This document shows, piece by piece, positions 1 to 5,618 of a DNA stretch of 5,618 nucleotides. Each line of letters starts with the position of its first letter. Within the stretch, counting starts at the first letter, position 1. The DNA is taken from positions 1-5,618 of the forward strand of contig URNY01000159.1 in NCBI GenBank assembly GCA_900549375.1. Reading direction: 5' to 3'. The translations under genes were made by a program, and so were the position numbers. Origin of the DNA: an uncultured Bacteroidales bacterium. Lineage in GTDB: Bacteria > Bacteroidota > Bacteroidia > Bacteroidales > Muribaculaceae. The notes beneath the pieces are model-generated. The model ran no database searches and was not told the origin of the DNA. It saw only the letters and a list, made by a program, of their open reading frames with translations.

Positions 1-2592
1 CTCGGCCACCCCGCCGAAGCCTGCTGCCCATGCCGAAACTATATGACGCGAATCGATGGCGCGGCGTATGTTCTCGAAGTTGGCGATTAATTGGTCGGTA
101 TCGGGTGTGAGGTCGGCCTTGGGGGTGTGGCGAATTAGATAGATCTTATTACCTGCATTCTTGAATTCAGGGCTTATCACCTTGCGGGAGTCGACCGTTC
201 CGGCGGCAAACGCTATGAGCGTGGGCGGAACGTTGATGTCGTTGAATGTGCCGCTCATCGAGTCCTTGCCGCCGATGGCCGGAAGACCGAAGGCAAGCTG
301 CATCCGCAGGGCTCCGAGCAGTGCCGACAGGGGCTTGCCCCAGGATTCCACGGAGTGCATGCGCTCGAAATATTCCTGAAAGGAGAAGCGTAGACGGCGG
401 AAATCGGCGCCTGCGGCCGTGGCTTTGGCAAGGGCCTCCACCACCGCATATTCAGCGCCATGGAAGGGACTCCATGAGCTTATATAGGGATTGAATCCGA
501 ATGTCATTATCGATGCCGTGTCGGTGTGATGGCTGCCGACAGGCAGTTTCTGCACGCTGGCCTGCGTCTCCGTGCGCTGCGTGGCGCCGCCGAAAGGCAT
601 GAGCACCGTGGAGGCACCGATCGAGGAGTCGAACATCTCGATCAGACCCTTCTGGCAGGTAACGTTGTCGTCGGCAAGATTCGTGAGGAATCTTTGGCGA
701 AGGTCCTCCCCTTCCGGACGACGGAAGAAGGGATCCTTTTTCTCGATGGCCTCCACGCGTGCCTTGGCATAATGGCGGGCGCCGGCGGAGTCGATGAACT
801 CGCGGCGAAGGTCGGCAACGAGTTTGCCGCCGTGGAACATGCGCATGCGGCCCGTATCGGTCACGTCGGCCACGTGGCGCACTTCGATATTCTCCTCGCG
901 GCAATAACGCTCGAACTCTTCGCGGTCGCCGGCCTCGACCACCACCGACATGCGCTCCTGCGATTCGCTGATGGCGAGCTCCGTAACGTTCAGGCCGCTG
1001 TATTTGGTGGTGACGCGGTCGAGATATATGTCGAGGCCGTCGGTAAGCTCGCCGATGGCCACGCTGACGCCTCCCGCTCCGAAGTCGTTGGATTTCTTGA
1101 TGAGGCGAGTCACTTCCGGACGGCGGAACAGACGCGAGATCTTTCTCTCTTCGGGTGCGTTTCCTTTCTGCACCTCGCTGCCGCACTGTTCGAGCGATGA
1201 TTCGTTGTGCTCTTTCGACGAACCGGTGGCGCCCCCGATTCCGTCGCGGCCGGTGCGGCCGCCGAACATCAGTATCACGTCGCCCGGCTGGGGACGCTCG
1301 CGCCTTACGTCGGAGGCTTTCACGGCACCGGCAACGGCACCTACCTCCAGGCGTTTGGCTACATATCCGGGATGATAGATCTCGCGGACATGTGTCGTGG
1401 CCAGTCCTATCTGGTTGCCGTAGGAGGAATAGCCGGCTGCGGCCTTCAGCGTGATTACGCGCTGCGGCAGTTTACCCTCCATCGTGTCGGAAACGGGACG
1501 GTAGATATCGCCTGCGCCGGTTACGCGCATGGCCTGATATACGTATGAGCGGCCGCTCAGCGGGTCGCGGATGGCGCCGCCTAAACATGTCGAGGCACCT
1601 CCGAACGGCTCGATCTCCGTAGGGTGGTTGTGCGTCTCATTCTTGAACTGGAAAAGCCAGCGTTCAGGCTTGCCGTCGACATCGATATCCACATAGATCG
1701 AGCAGGCATTGTTCTCCTCGCTCTGTTCGAGGTCTTCGAGAAGTCCCTCCTTGCGAAGCCAGCGGGCGCCGATCGTGGCGAGGTCCATCAGGCAGAGGCT
1801 CTTCTCCGTGCGTCCGAGCTCGCGGCGGATGCGGTGCCACTCCTCCAGCGCCTCGCGGAGCGCGGGAGCGGCCTCCGACTCGTCGATCTCTATGTCGGTG
1901 AGTTCGGTAGTGAAGGTGGTGTGGCGGCAATGGTCGCTCCAGTATGTGTCGAGGATCCGAAGCTCGGTCTCGTTCGGGTCGTGACCCTCGGCCGTGAAAT
2001 ATGCCACAACCTCCATCAGGTCGTCGCCATTCATCGCCAGTCCTGCCTCTTTGCAATATGCCGGAGCATTGTCGGCTGTGATGGCGCGGAATCCTTCGAG
2101 CACCGGCACGGGACGCGCGGCGGCCCGCTCGGGGCGTTCGAGACGTCCGAGGTCTTTGCGGCGCGATTCCACGGCGTTGATGCAATAGTGTGCTATTTTC
2201 TCAAGCTCCTTCTCCCCCACTGTGTTGTCGAACACCATAAGTCGCGCGCTGTTGATCTCCACATCGGCCGATGGTTCGATAAGGCGGACACACTCCTCGG
2301 CGGAGTGGGCGCGCTGGTCGAACTGCCCCGGAAGACATTCAACGGCTAATGAAGGCATACCTGCGAGGTCCACGCTATCGCTCACCGTGTCGGTGGCCGG
2401 CTCGCCGAACACGCGGTAGGCCGTGCGCTCGATCAGCTCGGGCGTGAAGCCGAAGAGGTCGTAGACGCAGAGCAGGCGTAACTCCTTTATGTCGAGTCCC
2501 AGATTGGAATTCAGTTCGCGGCGGAGGCTTTCGGCCTCGGTGCGGAATTCCTTGCGTTTCTCTACGAAAAGACGGGATTTATTCTGATTCAT
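1..2592 (-). CDS. purL: Phosphoribosylformylglycinamidine (FGAM) synthase, large single-chain form, 5' portion (C-terminus off the left edge)
   Basis: Catalyses the fourth step of cytosolic de novo purine synthesis: FGAR + ATP + glutamine to FGAM. The frame is open without a stop for 864 codons from the ATG at 2592 to base 1. Visible in order: an N-terminal PurS-like region (about residues 1-160, with LPGQFDQRA); the linker leading to WSDHCRHTTF (218-227); KNETHNHP (317-324); FGGAST (330-335); the glycine-rich GGRTGRDGIGGATGSS (444-459); GAGGVSVAIGEL (505-516); a second AIRS-like half with PFGGATQ near 666-672 and GGKDSMSG (774-781). Large PurL proteins are usually about 1,200-1,300 residues, so the missing part should include the C-terminal glutaminase domain with its Cys-His-Glu triad. 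The motif set and N-terminus resemble the single-chain form common in Clostridia and other Gram-positives rather than the E. coli form (family knowledge, from memory). An in-frame ATG at 2634 would add 14 residues; 2592 is preferred because the homology-like sequence (RLFVEKRKEF) starts just after it. No Shine-Dalgarno motif. It follows purE by 53 bases and is probably cotranscribed. Confidence 0.97.
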   Translation of the reverse strand, partial: MNQNKSRLFVEKRKEFRTEAESLRRELNSNLGLDIKELRLLCVYDLFGFTPELIERTAYRVFGEPATDTVSDSVDLAGMPSLAVECLPGQFDQRAHSAEECVRLIEPSADVEINSARLMVFDNTVGEKELEKIAHYCINAVESRRKDLGRLERPERAAARPVPVLEGFRAITADNAPAYCKEAGLAMNGDDLMEVVAYFTAEGHDPNETELRILDTYWSDHCRHTTFTTELTDIEIDESEAAPALREALEEWHRIRRELGRTEKSLCLMDLATIGARWLRKEGLLEDLEQSEENNACSIYVDIDVDGKPERWLFQFKNETHNHPTEIEPFGGASTCLGGAIRDPLSGRSYVYQAMRVTGAGDIYRPVSDTMEGKLPQRVITLKAAAGYSSYGNQIGLATTHVREIYHPGYVAKRLEVGAVAGAVKASDVRRERPQPGDVILMFGGRTGRDGIGGATGSSKEHNESSLEQCGSEVQKGNAPEERKISRLFRRPEVTRLIKKSNDFGAGGVSVAIGELTDGLDIYLDRVTTKYSGLNVTELAISESQERMSVVVEAGDREEFERYCREENIEVRHVADVTDTGRMRMFHGGKLVADLRREFIDSAGARHYAKARVEAIEKKDPFFRRPEGEDLRQRFLTNLADDNVTCQKGLIEMFDSSIGASTVLMPFGGATQRTETQASVQKLPVGSHHTDTASIMTFGFNPYISSWSPFHGAEYAVVEALAKATAAGADFRRLRFSFQEYFERMHSVESWGKPLSALLGALRMQLAFGLPAIGGKDSMSGTFNDINVPPTLIAFAAGTVDSRKVISPEFKNAGNKIYLIRHTPKADLTPDTDQLIANFENIRRAIDSRHIVSAWAAGFGGVAE

Positions 2593-2645
2593 TGATAAGT
2601 TGAAATTATTGTTTGCGTAAAATGCGATAAGCATGTAGTTGGTTG

Positions 2646-3113
2646 TCAGATTTCCGACTCGAGGACCTTGCGGGCCTGTTCGGCGCGGAATTCATCGAGC
2701 TTGCGTTTCATCTCCGGATCGGTCACGGCCATGATCTCTACAGCGAGCAACGCGGCGTTTTTCGCTCCGTCGATGCCGACGGTGGCTACCGGGATGCCCG
2801 GAGGCATCTGGACCATCGAGAGCAATGAGTCGAGGCCCTCGAGACTTCTTGATTTCACGGGAACTCCGATCACGGGCAATGTGGTGAACGCGGCCACAAC
2901 GCCTGCAAGATGCGCAGCGCCTCCAGCGCCCGCTATGATGGCGCAGAGTCCGCGCTCATGTGCTCCGGAGGCCCATTCCTCAAGCTGTGCCGGCGTGCGG
3001 TGGGCGCTCAGCACGCGTTTTTCGTACTCTATTCCAAAAGATTCAAAAATGGCGGTAGCGCCCGACATCACGTTCCAGTCGCTTGTCGAGCCCATCACTA
3101 CTCCTACTTTCAT
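2646..3113 (-). CDS. purE: N5-carboxyaminoimidazole ribonucleotide mutase, class I PurE
   Basis: Converts N5-CAIR to 4-carboxy-AIR, the sixth step of purine synthesis; class I enzymes work with the N5-CAIR synthetase PurK, which is not in this window. The product is 155 residues, close to the usual length for a stand-alone PurE. Visible motifs: GSTSDW (8-13, phosphate-binding loop), SAHRTP (36-41, with the active-site His38), AGAGGAAHL (61-69), GVPVKS (83-88) and SMVQMPPGIPVATV (99-112). This pattern is class I, not the class II AIR carboxylase seen in animals and treponemes. The frame extends upstream to an ATG at 3155, but those 14 residues (Asn/Tyr/Lys-rich) are encoded by AT-rich leader DNA and do not belong to the family, so the ATG at 3113, giving MKVGVVMGST, is chosen. 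An AGG seven bases upstream is the only weak Shine-Dalgarno-like sequence. purL follows after 53 bases. A candidate promoter and an upstream terminator (separate entries) suggest regulated transcription. Confidence 0.96.
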   Translation of the reverse strand: MKVGVVMGSTSDWNVMSGATAIFESFGIEYEKRVLSAHRTPAQLEEWASGAHERGLCAIIAGAGGAAHLAGVVAAFTTLPVIGVPVKSRSLEGLDSLLSMVQMPPGIPVATVGIDGAKNAALLAVEIMAVTDPEMKRKLDEFRAEQARKVLESEI

Positions 3114-3181
3114 TTGATTACCTGTATAATTTTTATAATTATTGTATTCTTGCAATTCTTAAAATCCCAACCTGCGGAAAA

Positions 3182-3223
3182 TAAAAAAAGAGAGCGTCAG
3201 GCACACCTGCCTGACGCTTCTCT
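3182..3223 (-). terminator. Rho-independent terminator between pyrB and purE, possible attenuator
   Basis: A perfect 10-bp stem (3194-3203 with 3208-3217; GCGTCAGGCA on the plus strand) encloses a 4-base loop. It extends five more pairs (3189-3193 with 3219-3223) if one base at 3218 is bulged. Read on the minus strand the hairpin is followed at once by seven T (3189-3183), the classical intrinsic terminator layout. On the plus strand the T run (3231-3235) is shorter and lies farther from the stem, and no plus-strand gene needs it, so minus-strand action is more likely. It is about 250 bases beyond the pyrB stop and about 70 bases before the purE start. No other terminator is visible after pyrB, so it probably stops pyr transcripts. 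Because the best purE promoter lies upstream of it, it may also control purE read-through. Confidence 0.82.
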
Positions 3224-3337
3224 CTCTATCTTTTTCCGCACGCGCACACACCCGCGGACACACGGGACTGCTTATGCTTCCCGCTCTGTTGCCCGGTTAT
3301 GTGGTGGGACGGATTTTCCATTTCCTGATCGAAAATT
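3224..3337 (-). promoter_or_regulatory. Structured GC-rich 5' leader of purE
   Basis: Between the predicted transcription start and the terminator, about 70 bases (3241-3310) are much richer in G+C than the AT-rich flanks. Read on the minus strand, CGGGA (3283-3279) can pair with TCCCG (3267-3263), with an inner GC/GC pair closing an ATAA loop. The same CCCG (3266-3263) can instead pair with CGGG at 3295-3292 or at 3254-3251, and TCCGC (3258-3254) can pair with GCGGA (3239-3235). Such mutually exclusive stems ahead of a terminator fit an attenuator or an uncharacterised riboswitch. I looked for consensus pieces of the purine, PRPP, ZTP and tetrahydrofolate riboswitches and found no convincing match. 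The short stems could also be chance pairing. Confidence 0.35.
3226..3321 (-). CDS. Candidate 31-codon leader ORF upstream of the purE terminator
   Basis: An ATG at 3321 opens a 31-codon frame ending in TAG at 3228-3226, three bases before the base of the terminator hairpin. The start is roughly 16 bases downstream of the predicted transcription start. The peptide would begin MENPSHHITGQQSGK and is polar and basic, with no signal peptide or membrane segment. I do not recognise it. Its position, with a stop codon directly before a terminator, is what a leader peptide in translation-coupled attenuation would look like, since a ribosome at the stop would cover the 5' arm of the hairpin. There is no run of one codon that would point to a sensed amino acid (two adjacent His codons and three Gln codons are scattered), and GC-rich DNA gives short open frames by chance, so this is a hypothesis. 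Confidence 0.25.
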   Translation of the reverse strand: MENPSHHITGQQSGKHKQSRVSAGVCACGKR

Positions 3338-3343
3338 CAGATT

Positions 3344-3377
3344 GCAAATTTACAACTAAAATTTCGTATTTCCCAAT
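3344..3377 (-). promoter_or_regulatory. Candidate Bacteroidota-type promoter for purE-purL
   Basis: On the minus strand TAAATTTGC (3352-3344) fits the Bacteroides -7 consensus TAnnTTTG followed by a pyrimidine. ATTG (3377-3374) sits 21 bases upstream, in the position of the -33 element (consensus TTTG, usual spacing about 19-21). Transcription should start near 3337, giving a purE leader of about 225 bases. No comparable match was found between the terminator and purE. The match rests on consensus only, and AT-rich DNA produces partial matches, so it remains a prediction. Confidence 0.6.
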
Positions 3378-3471
3378 GAATTTTGAGGAACTTATAAACA
3401 TTTATAAAATTCAAACGATATAATCTCTCAAACAATAAAAATATCCTCCTTTGTGCGAAATACTGCTCCTT

Positions 3472-4557
3472 TTATTTCGGCTTCGACTCGCAATAGACGC
3501 AACGGTATTCGGCAACTCCGTCGTCGCAGGGACGGAAGAGAGTGTCGACGTTCTCCATGTTGGAGATGCAGCGTCGGTTGGAGCAATGGAGCTCGTTGCG
3601 CAGTGTACCCTCGGGAAGCGGCAGCGCGGTCTGTCCCTCCTTCTCGGCCCACTCGAGCAGAGTTAGGATTAGGGCCATGCGCACGAATTTGCCGTTTTCC
3701 ACCTGACGGAAATAGGCAGCGCGGGGATCGGCGTCGACATCGGTCGAAATCTCGTTGACACGCGGCAGCGGATGTAGAACGCGCAGTTCGGGACGTCCGG
3801 CGGCAAGCTTGTCGGCCGTGAGGATAAAGCTATCTTTCAGACGGTCGTATTCATCCTCGTCGAGGAAACGCTCTTTCTGTACGCGTGTCATATAGAGCAC
3901 GTCGAGTTCGGGCATTACCTCTTCCATTGTTGCGGCCTCACGGTAGTCTATACCGTTCTTGTCGCATACCTCATGCTTCATGTAATCCGGCAGACGCAGC
4001 TGCTCGGGAGCGATGAGCACCACCTTTATCCCTTTATAGCGCGAAAGTGCCTTGATGAGTGAATGCACGGTGCGGCCGAAACGGAGATCGCCGCAGAAGC
4101 CGATGGTGATGTTGTCCAATCGGCCGATCTCCCGCTTGATTGTCAGCAGGTCGGTGAGTGTCTGCGTGGGGTGTGCGTGCGAGCCGTCGCCGGCGTTTAT
4201 CACCGGCACGCGGGCGTTGCAGGCGGCAACGTAGGCCGCGCCCTCTTCGAAATGACGCATGGCGATGATGTCGGCAAAGCAACTGATCACTTTCGAGGTG
4301 TCGGCCACTGTCTCTCCTTTGCTTACCGAGGTGTTCTTGGCGTCGGAGAAGCCGATGACGTTGCCTCCGAGCTCCATCATGGCCGAGGTGAAACTCAGGC
4401 GCGTGCGGGTAGAGGGTTCATAGAACAGGGTGGCGAGTTTCTTCCCTTTGCACACTTCGGCATACTTGGCGCGGTTGCCGATGATGTCGAGTGCGAGGTC
4501 GATAATCTTTTCCGTCTCCTCGCGGGTGAGGTCGGTGGGATCGATGAGATGTCTCAT
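3472..4557 (-). CDS. pyrB: Aspartate carbamoyltransferase catalytic chain with a fused PyrI-type zinc-binding tail
   Basis: Makes carbamoyl-aspartate from carbamoyl phosphate and aspartate, the committed step of pyrimidine synthesis. Of 361 residues, about 1-304 form a complete catalytic chain: FYEPSTRTRLSF (45-56) with the carbamoyl-phosphate STRTR motif, the loop NTSVSKGET (75-83) supplying Ser77 and Lys80 (equivalents of E. coli Ser80 and Lys84), MRH (100-102), HPTQTLTDL (129-137), GDLRFGRTVHS (156-166), TRVQKERF (224-231) and HPLPRV (262-267). After a linker (about 305-320) comes a tail not found in ordinary PyrB: Cys325, Cys330, Cys353 and Cys356 in a CX4C-22-CX2C array, with CISNMENV and CVYCE closely resembling the zinc domain of the regulatory subunit PyrI (E. 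coli Cys109, 114, 138, 141). An additional Cys344 lies between the pairs. The nucleotide-binding N-terminal domain of PyrI is absent, so CTP/ATP allostery of the E. coli kind is not expected; the tail may act in oligomer assembly (inference). It starts 58 bases after pyrE without a Shine-Dalgarno motif near the ATG. Confidence 0.97.
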   Translation of the reverse strand: MRHLIDPTDLTREETEKIIDLALDIIGNRAKYAEVCKGKKLATLFYEPSTRTRLSFTSAMMELGGNVIGFSDAKNTSVSKGETVADTSKVISCFADIIAMRHFEEGAAYVAACNARVPVINAGDGSHAHPTQTLTDLLTIKREIGRLDNITIGFCGDLRFGRTVHSLIKALSRYKGIKVVLIAPEQLRLPDYMKHEVCDKNGIDYREAATMEEVMPELDVLYMTRVQKERFLDEDEYDRLKDSFILTADKLAAGRPELRVLHPLPRVNEISTDVDADPRAAYFRQVENGKFVRMALILTLLEWAEKEGQTALPLPEGTLRNELHCSNRRCISNMENVDTLFRPCDDGVAEYRCVYCESKPK

Positions 4558-4615
4558 AGTTTTATTATTTGATCCTTTTCAGGTTTTTACTGTTAATGTG
4601 CGAGCTACTGCCCTT

Positions 4616-5254
4616 TTAGGCTTTGAACCAGGATTCATCGGAGGGGTTGTCGCGGAATTTGCGGACAGCCTCTTTGTCGGCGGCTTTGATATAGCCCTGC
4701 TCAACGGCCACGTCGAGAAGCACGTCGAGATTTGAAAGCGACACGTTGCGCACGCCGGCGGCCTCCAGACGGTCGAGACCTTTCTTCATGCCGTAGGTGA
4801 AGATGCTCACCACTCCGAGCACTTCGGCGCCGGCCTCGCGCAGTGCCTCGACAACCTCGATACAGCTTCCGGCCGTGGAGATGAGGTCTTCGATCACCAC
4901 TACTTTGGTGCCCGGCTCAAGGCGTCCCTCGATGCGGTTGTTGCGGCCGTGGTCCTTGGCACTGCCGCGCACGTAGCCCATCGGCTTGTCGAGAATCCAG
5001 GCGGCGATGGCGGCATGCGCTATGCCGGCGGTGCTCGTTCCCATCAGCGCTTCGGCCTCGGGATATTCATTCTTCACGGTCTCGGCGATGGCACGCTCCA
5101 CGATGTCGCGTGCCTCCGGCGAGGAGAGAATCAACCGGTTGTCGCAATATATGGGGCTCTTGATGCCGCTGGCCCAGGTGAAGGGCTCCTCGGGACGAAG
5201 AAACACCGCTTTTATCTTCAGAAGGGCCGCAGCCACTTTTTCTGCAGTTGTCAT
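4616..5254 (-). CDS. pyrE: Orotate phosphoribosyltransferase
   Basis: Joins orotate to PRPP to give orotidine 5'-monophosphate, the fifth pyrimidine step, in the cytosol. The 212-residue product is the normal length for the family. Visible: FTWASGIKSPIYCDNR (25-40), which forms the orotate-side pocket; the flexible catalytic loop GSAKDHGRNNRIEG (97-110); and the PRPP-binding motif VVVIEDLISTAGS (118-130) with the acidic pair Glu122-Asp123 and the phosphate-binding STAGS. Nothing required appears to be missing. The ATG at 5254 is at the right place for the family N-terminus; the 35 bases before it are AT-rich and have no Shine-Dalgarno motif. It follows pyrF by 35 bases and precedes pyrB by 58 bases, with no hairpin terminator in either gap, which indicates an operon. 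Its product is the substrate of PyrF, encoded just upstream. The sequence reads more like Clostridia-type PyrE than the Bacteroides version I recall. Confidence 0.97.
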   Translation of the reverse strand: MTTAEKVAAALLKIKAVFLRPEEPFTWASGIKSPIYCDNRLILSSPEARDIVERAIAETVKNEYPEAEALMGTSTAGIAHAAIAAWILDKPMGYVRGSAKDHGRNNRIEGRLEPGTKVVVIEDLISTAGSCIEVVEALREAGAEVLGVVSIFTYGMKKGLDRLEAAGVRNVSLSNLDVLLDVAVEQGYIKAADKEAVRKFRDNPSDESWFKA

Positions 5255-5289
5255 GTTTTTAATCTATTATCTGTTATTTAATAAATGTC

Positions 5290-5618
5290 TTAACAAAACT
5301 CTTCCACGCAGCGTCGATAGGCAGCCACGGGATCGGGAGCCGCCGTGATCGGGCGCCCGACCACTATGAAATCGGAGCCGATTTCGCGTGCGCGCGCCGG
5401 AGTCGTGATCCGTTTCTGATCATCGCTCGCGGAGTCGGCGAAGCGGATGCCGGGTGTCACGGCAAGGAAATCCTTGCCGCAGGCCTCTTTCACCAGGCCG
5501 GCCTCAAGCGGGGAACAGACTACGCCGTCGAGTCCCGCTTCGCGTGCGTTGCGCGCATACTGGGCGATGGTGTCGTTGATGCTTGCATCGATGAGAAGCT
5601 GCTTGTGCATGGCCTCCT
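5290..5618 (-). CDS. pyrF: Orotidine 5'-phosphate decarboxylase, C-terminal part (5' end off the right edge)
   Basis: Decarboxylates OMP to UMP, the last step of de novo pyrimidine synthesis. Only the last 108 codons and the TAA stop (5292-5290) are in the window. The frame is open to the right edge, and the Met at 5610 is internal to the gene because it falls in mid-domain rather than at the family N-terminus. Visible motifs of the TIM-barrel C-terminal half: GLDGVVCS, FLAVTPGIRFADSAS, KRITTPARAREIGSDF and the phosphate-binding IVVGRPIT. These match the compact B. subtilis/E. coli type of PyrF. The catalytic Lys-Asp-Lys-Asp cluster would lie in the missing N-terminal half. Many Bacteroidales, as I recall, use a different, longer PyrF type, so this form may be foreign there. 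It probably begins or continues the pyr operon, with pyrE 35 bases downstream. Confidence 0.95.
   Translation of the reverse strand, partial: EAMHKQLLIDASINDTIAQYARNAREAGLDGVVCSPLEAGLVKEACGKDFLAVTPGIRFADSASDDQKRITTPARAREIGSDFIVVGRPITAAPDPVAAYRRCVEEFC

Noticed and set aside
526..1200. A 224-codon open frame on the plus strand inside purL.
   Set aside because: It is fully antisense to conserved PurL motifs, has no family resemblance and is explained by GC-rich codon use leaving the opposite frames open.
1624..2349. A 241-codon open frame on the plus strand inside purL.
   Set aside because: Antisense to the N-terminal half of PurL, including SDHCRH and KNETHNHP; no recognisable domain and no promoter or start signal.
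3126..3142. AT-rich inverted repeat (ATAATT, five bases, AATTAT) just upstream of purE, a possible operator.
   Set aside because: Only six A/T pairs in an AT-rich stretch; expected by chance and matched to no known regulator.
3114..3155. A 14-residue N-terminal extension of PurE from the upstream ATG at 3155.
   Set aside because: The extension is encoded by AT-rich leader DNA and PurE homologues start at or near the MKVGVVMGS segment.
3224..3337. A known purine-related riboswitch (purine, PRPP, ZTP or tetrahydrofolate) in the purE leader.
   Set aside because: The conserved core sequences of these classes, as I know them, are not present; only generic short stems can be drawn.
3440..3462. 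An AGGAGG sequence on the minus strand shortly after the pyrB stop.
   Set aside because: No ATG or GTG start at proper spacing and no open frame of interest follows; probably chance.
4063..4572. A 169-codon open frame on the plus strand opposite pyrB.
   Set aside because: Mirror frame of the PyrB catalytic core; the product resembles nothing and the minus-strand reading has every active-site motif.

Overview
All recognisable genes lie on the minus strand, so transcription runs from the right edge of the window to the left. In that order they are the 3' part of pyrF, then pyrE, pyrB, a regulatory gap of about 360 bases, purE, and the 5' 864 codons of purL, which runs off the left edge. This is a nucleotide-biosynthesis locus: three de novo pyrimidine genes followed by two de novo purine genes. 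No mobile element, tRNA, rRNA, CRISPR array or phage gene is visible.

The start signals suggest a Bacteroidota (probably Bacteroidales) host with GC-rich coding DNA. The starts of pyrE, pyrB and purL have A/T-rich upstream sequence without a well-placed Shine-Dalgarno motif, and purE has at best a weak AGG. The best promoter in the window, upstream of purE, fits the Bacteroides -33/-7 pattern (ATTG, 21 bases, TAAATTTGC). By contrast, several of the proteins (the PurL form, PurE, PyrE and PyrF) resemble, from memory, Clostridia-type versions more than those of Bacteroides. I cannot place the organism below order level, and a host outside Bacteroidota is not excluded.

Pyrimidine part (right): pyrF, pyrE and pyrB are separated by 35 and 58 bases with no terminator between them, so they are probably one operon. 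They encode the last, the next-to-last and the aspartate carbamoyltransferase steps of UMP synthesis. The oddity is PyrB: after a complete catalytic chain it carries about 40 extra residues that match only the zinc-binding C-terminal part of the regulatory subunit PyrI (CX4C, 22 residues, CX2C). The nucleotide-binding allosteric domain of PyrI is absent and there is no pyrI gene in the window.

Central gap (3114-3471): it contains a Bacteroides-type promoter, a GC-rich leader with alternative short hairpins, a possible 31-codon leader ORF ending three bases before a strong Rho-independent terminator, and then about 70 AT-rich bases up to purE. Because the terminator lies downstream of the promoter and upstream of purE, it could act as an attenuator for purEL as well as ending read-through pyr transcripts.

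Purine part (left): purE (N5-CAIR mutase, class I) and purL (large single-chain FGAM synthase) are 53 bases apart and probably cotranscribed.
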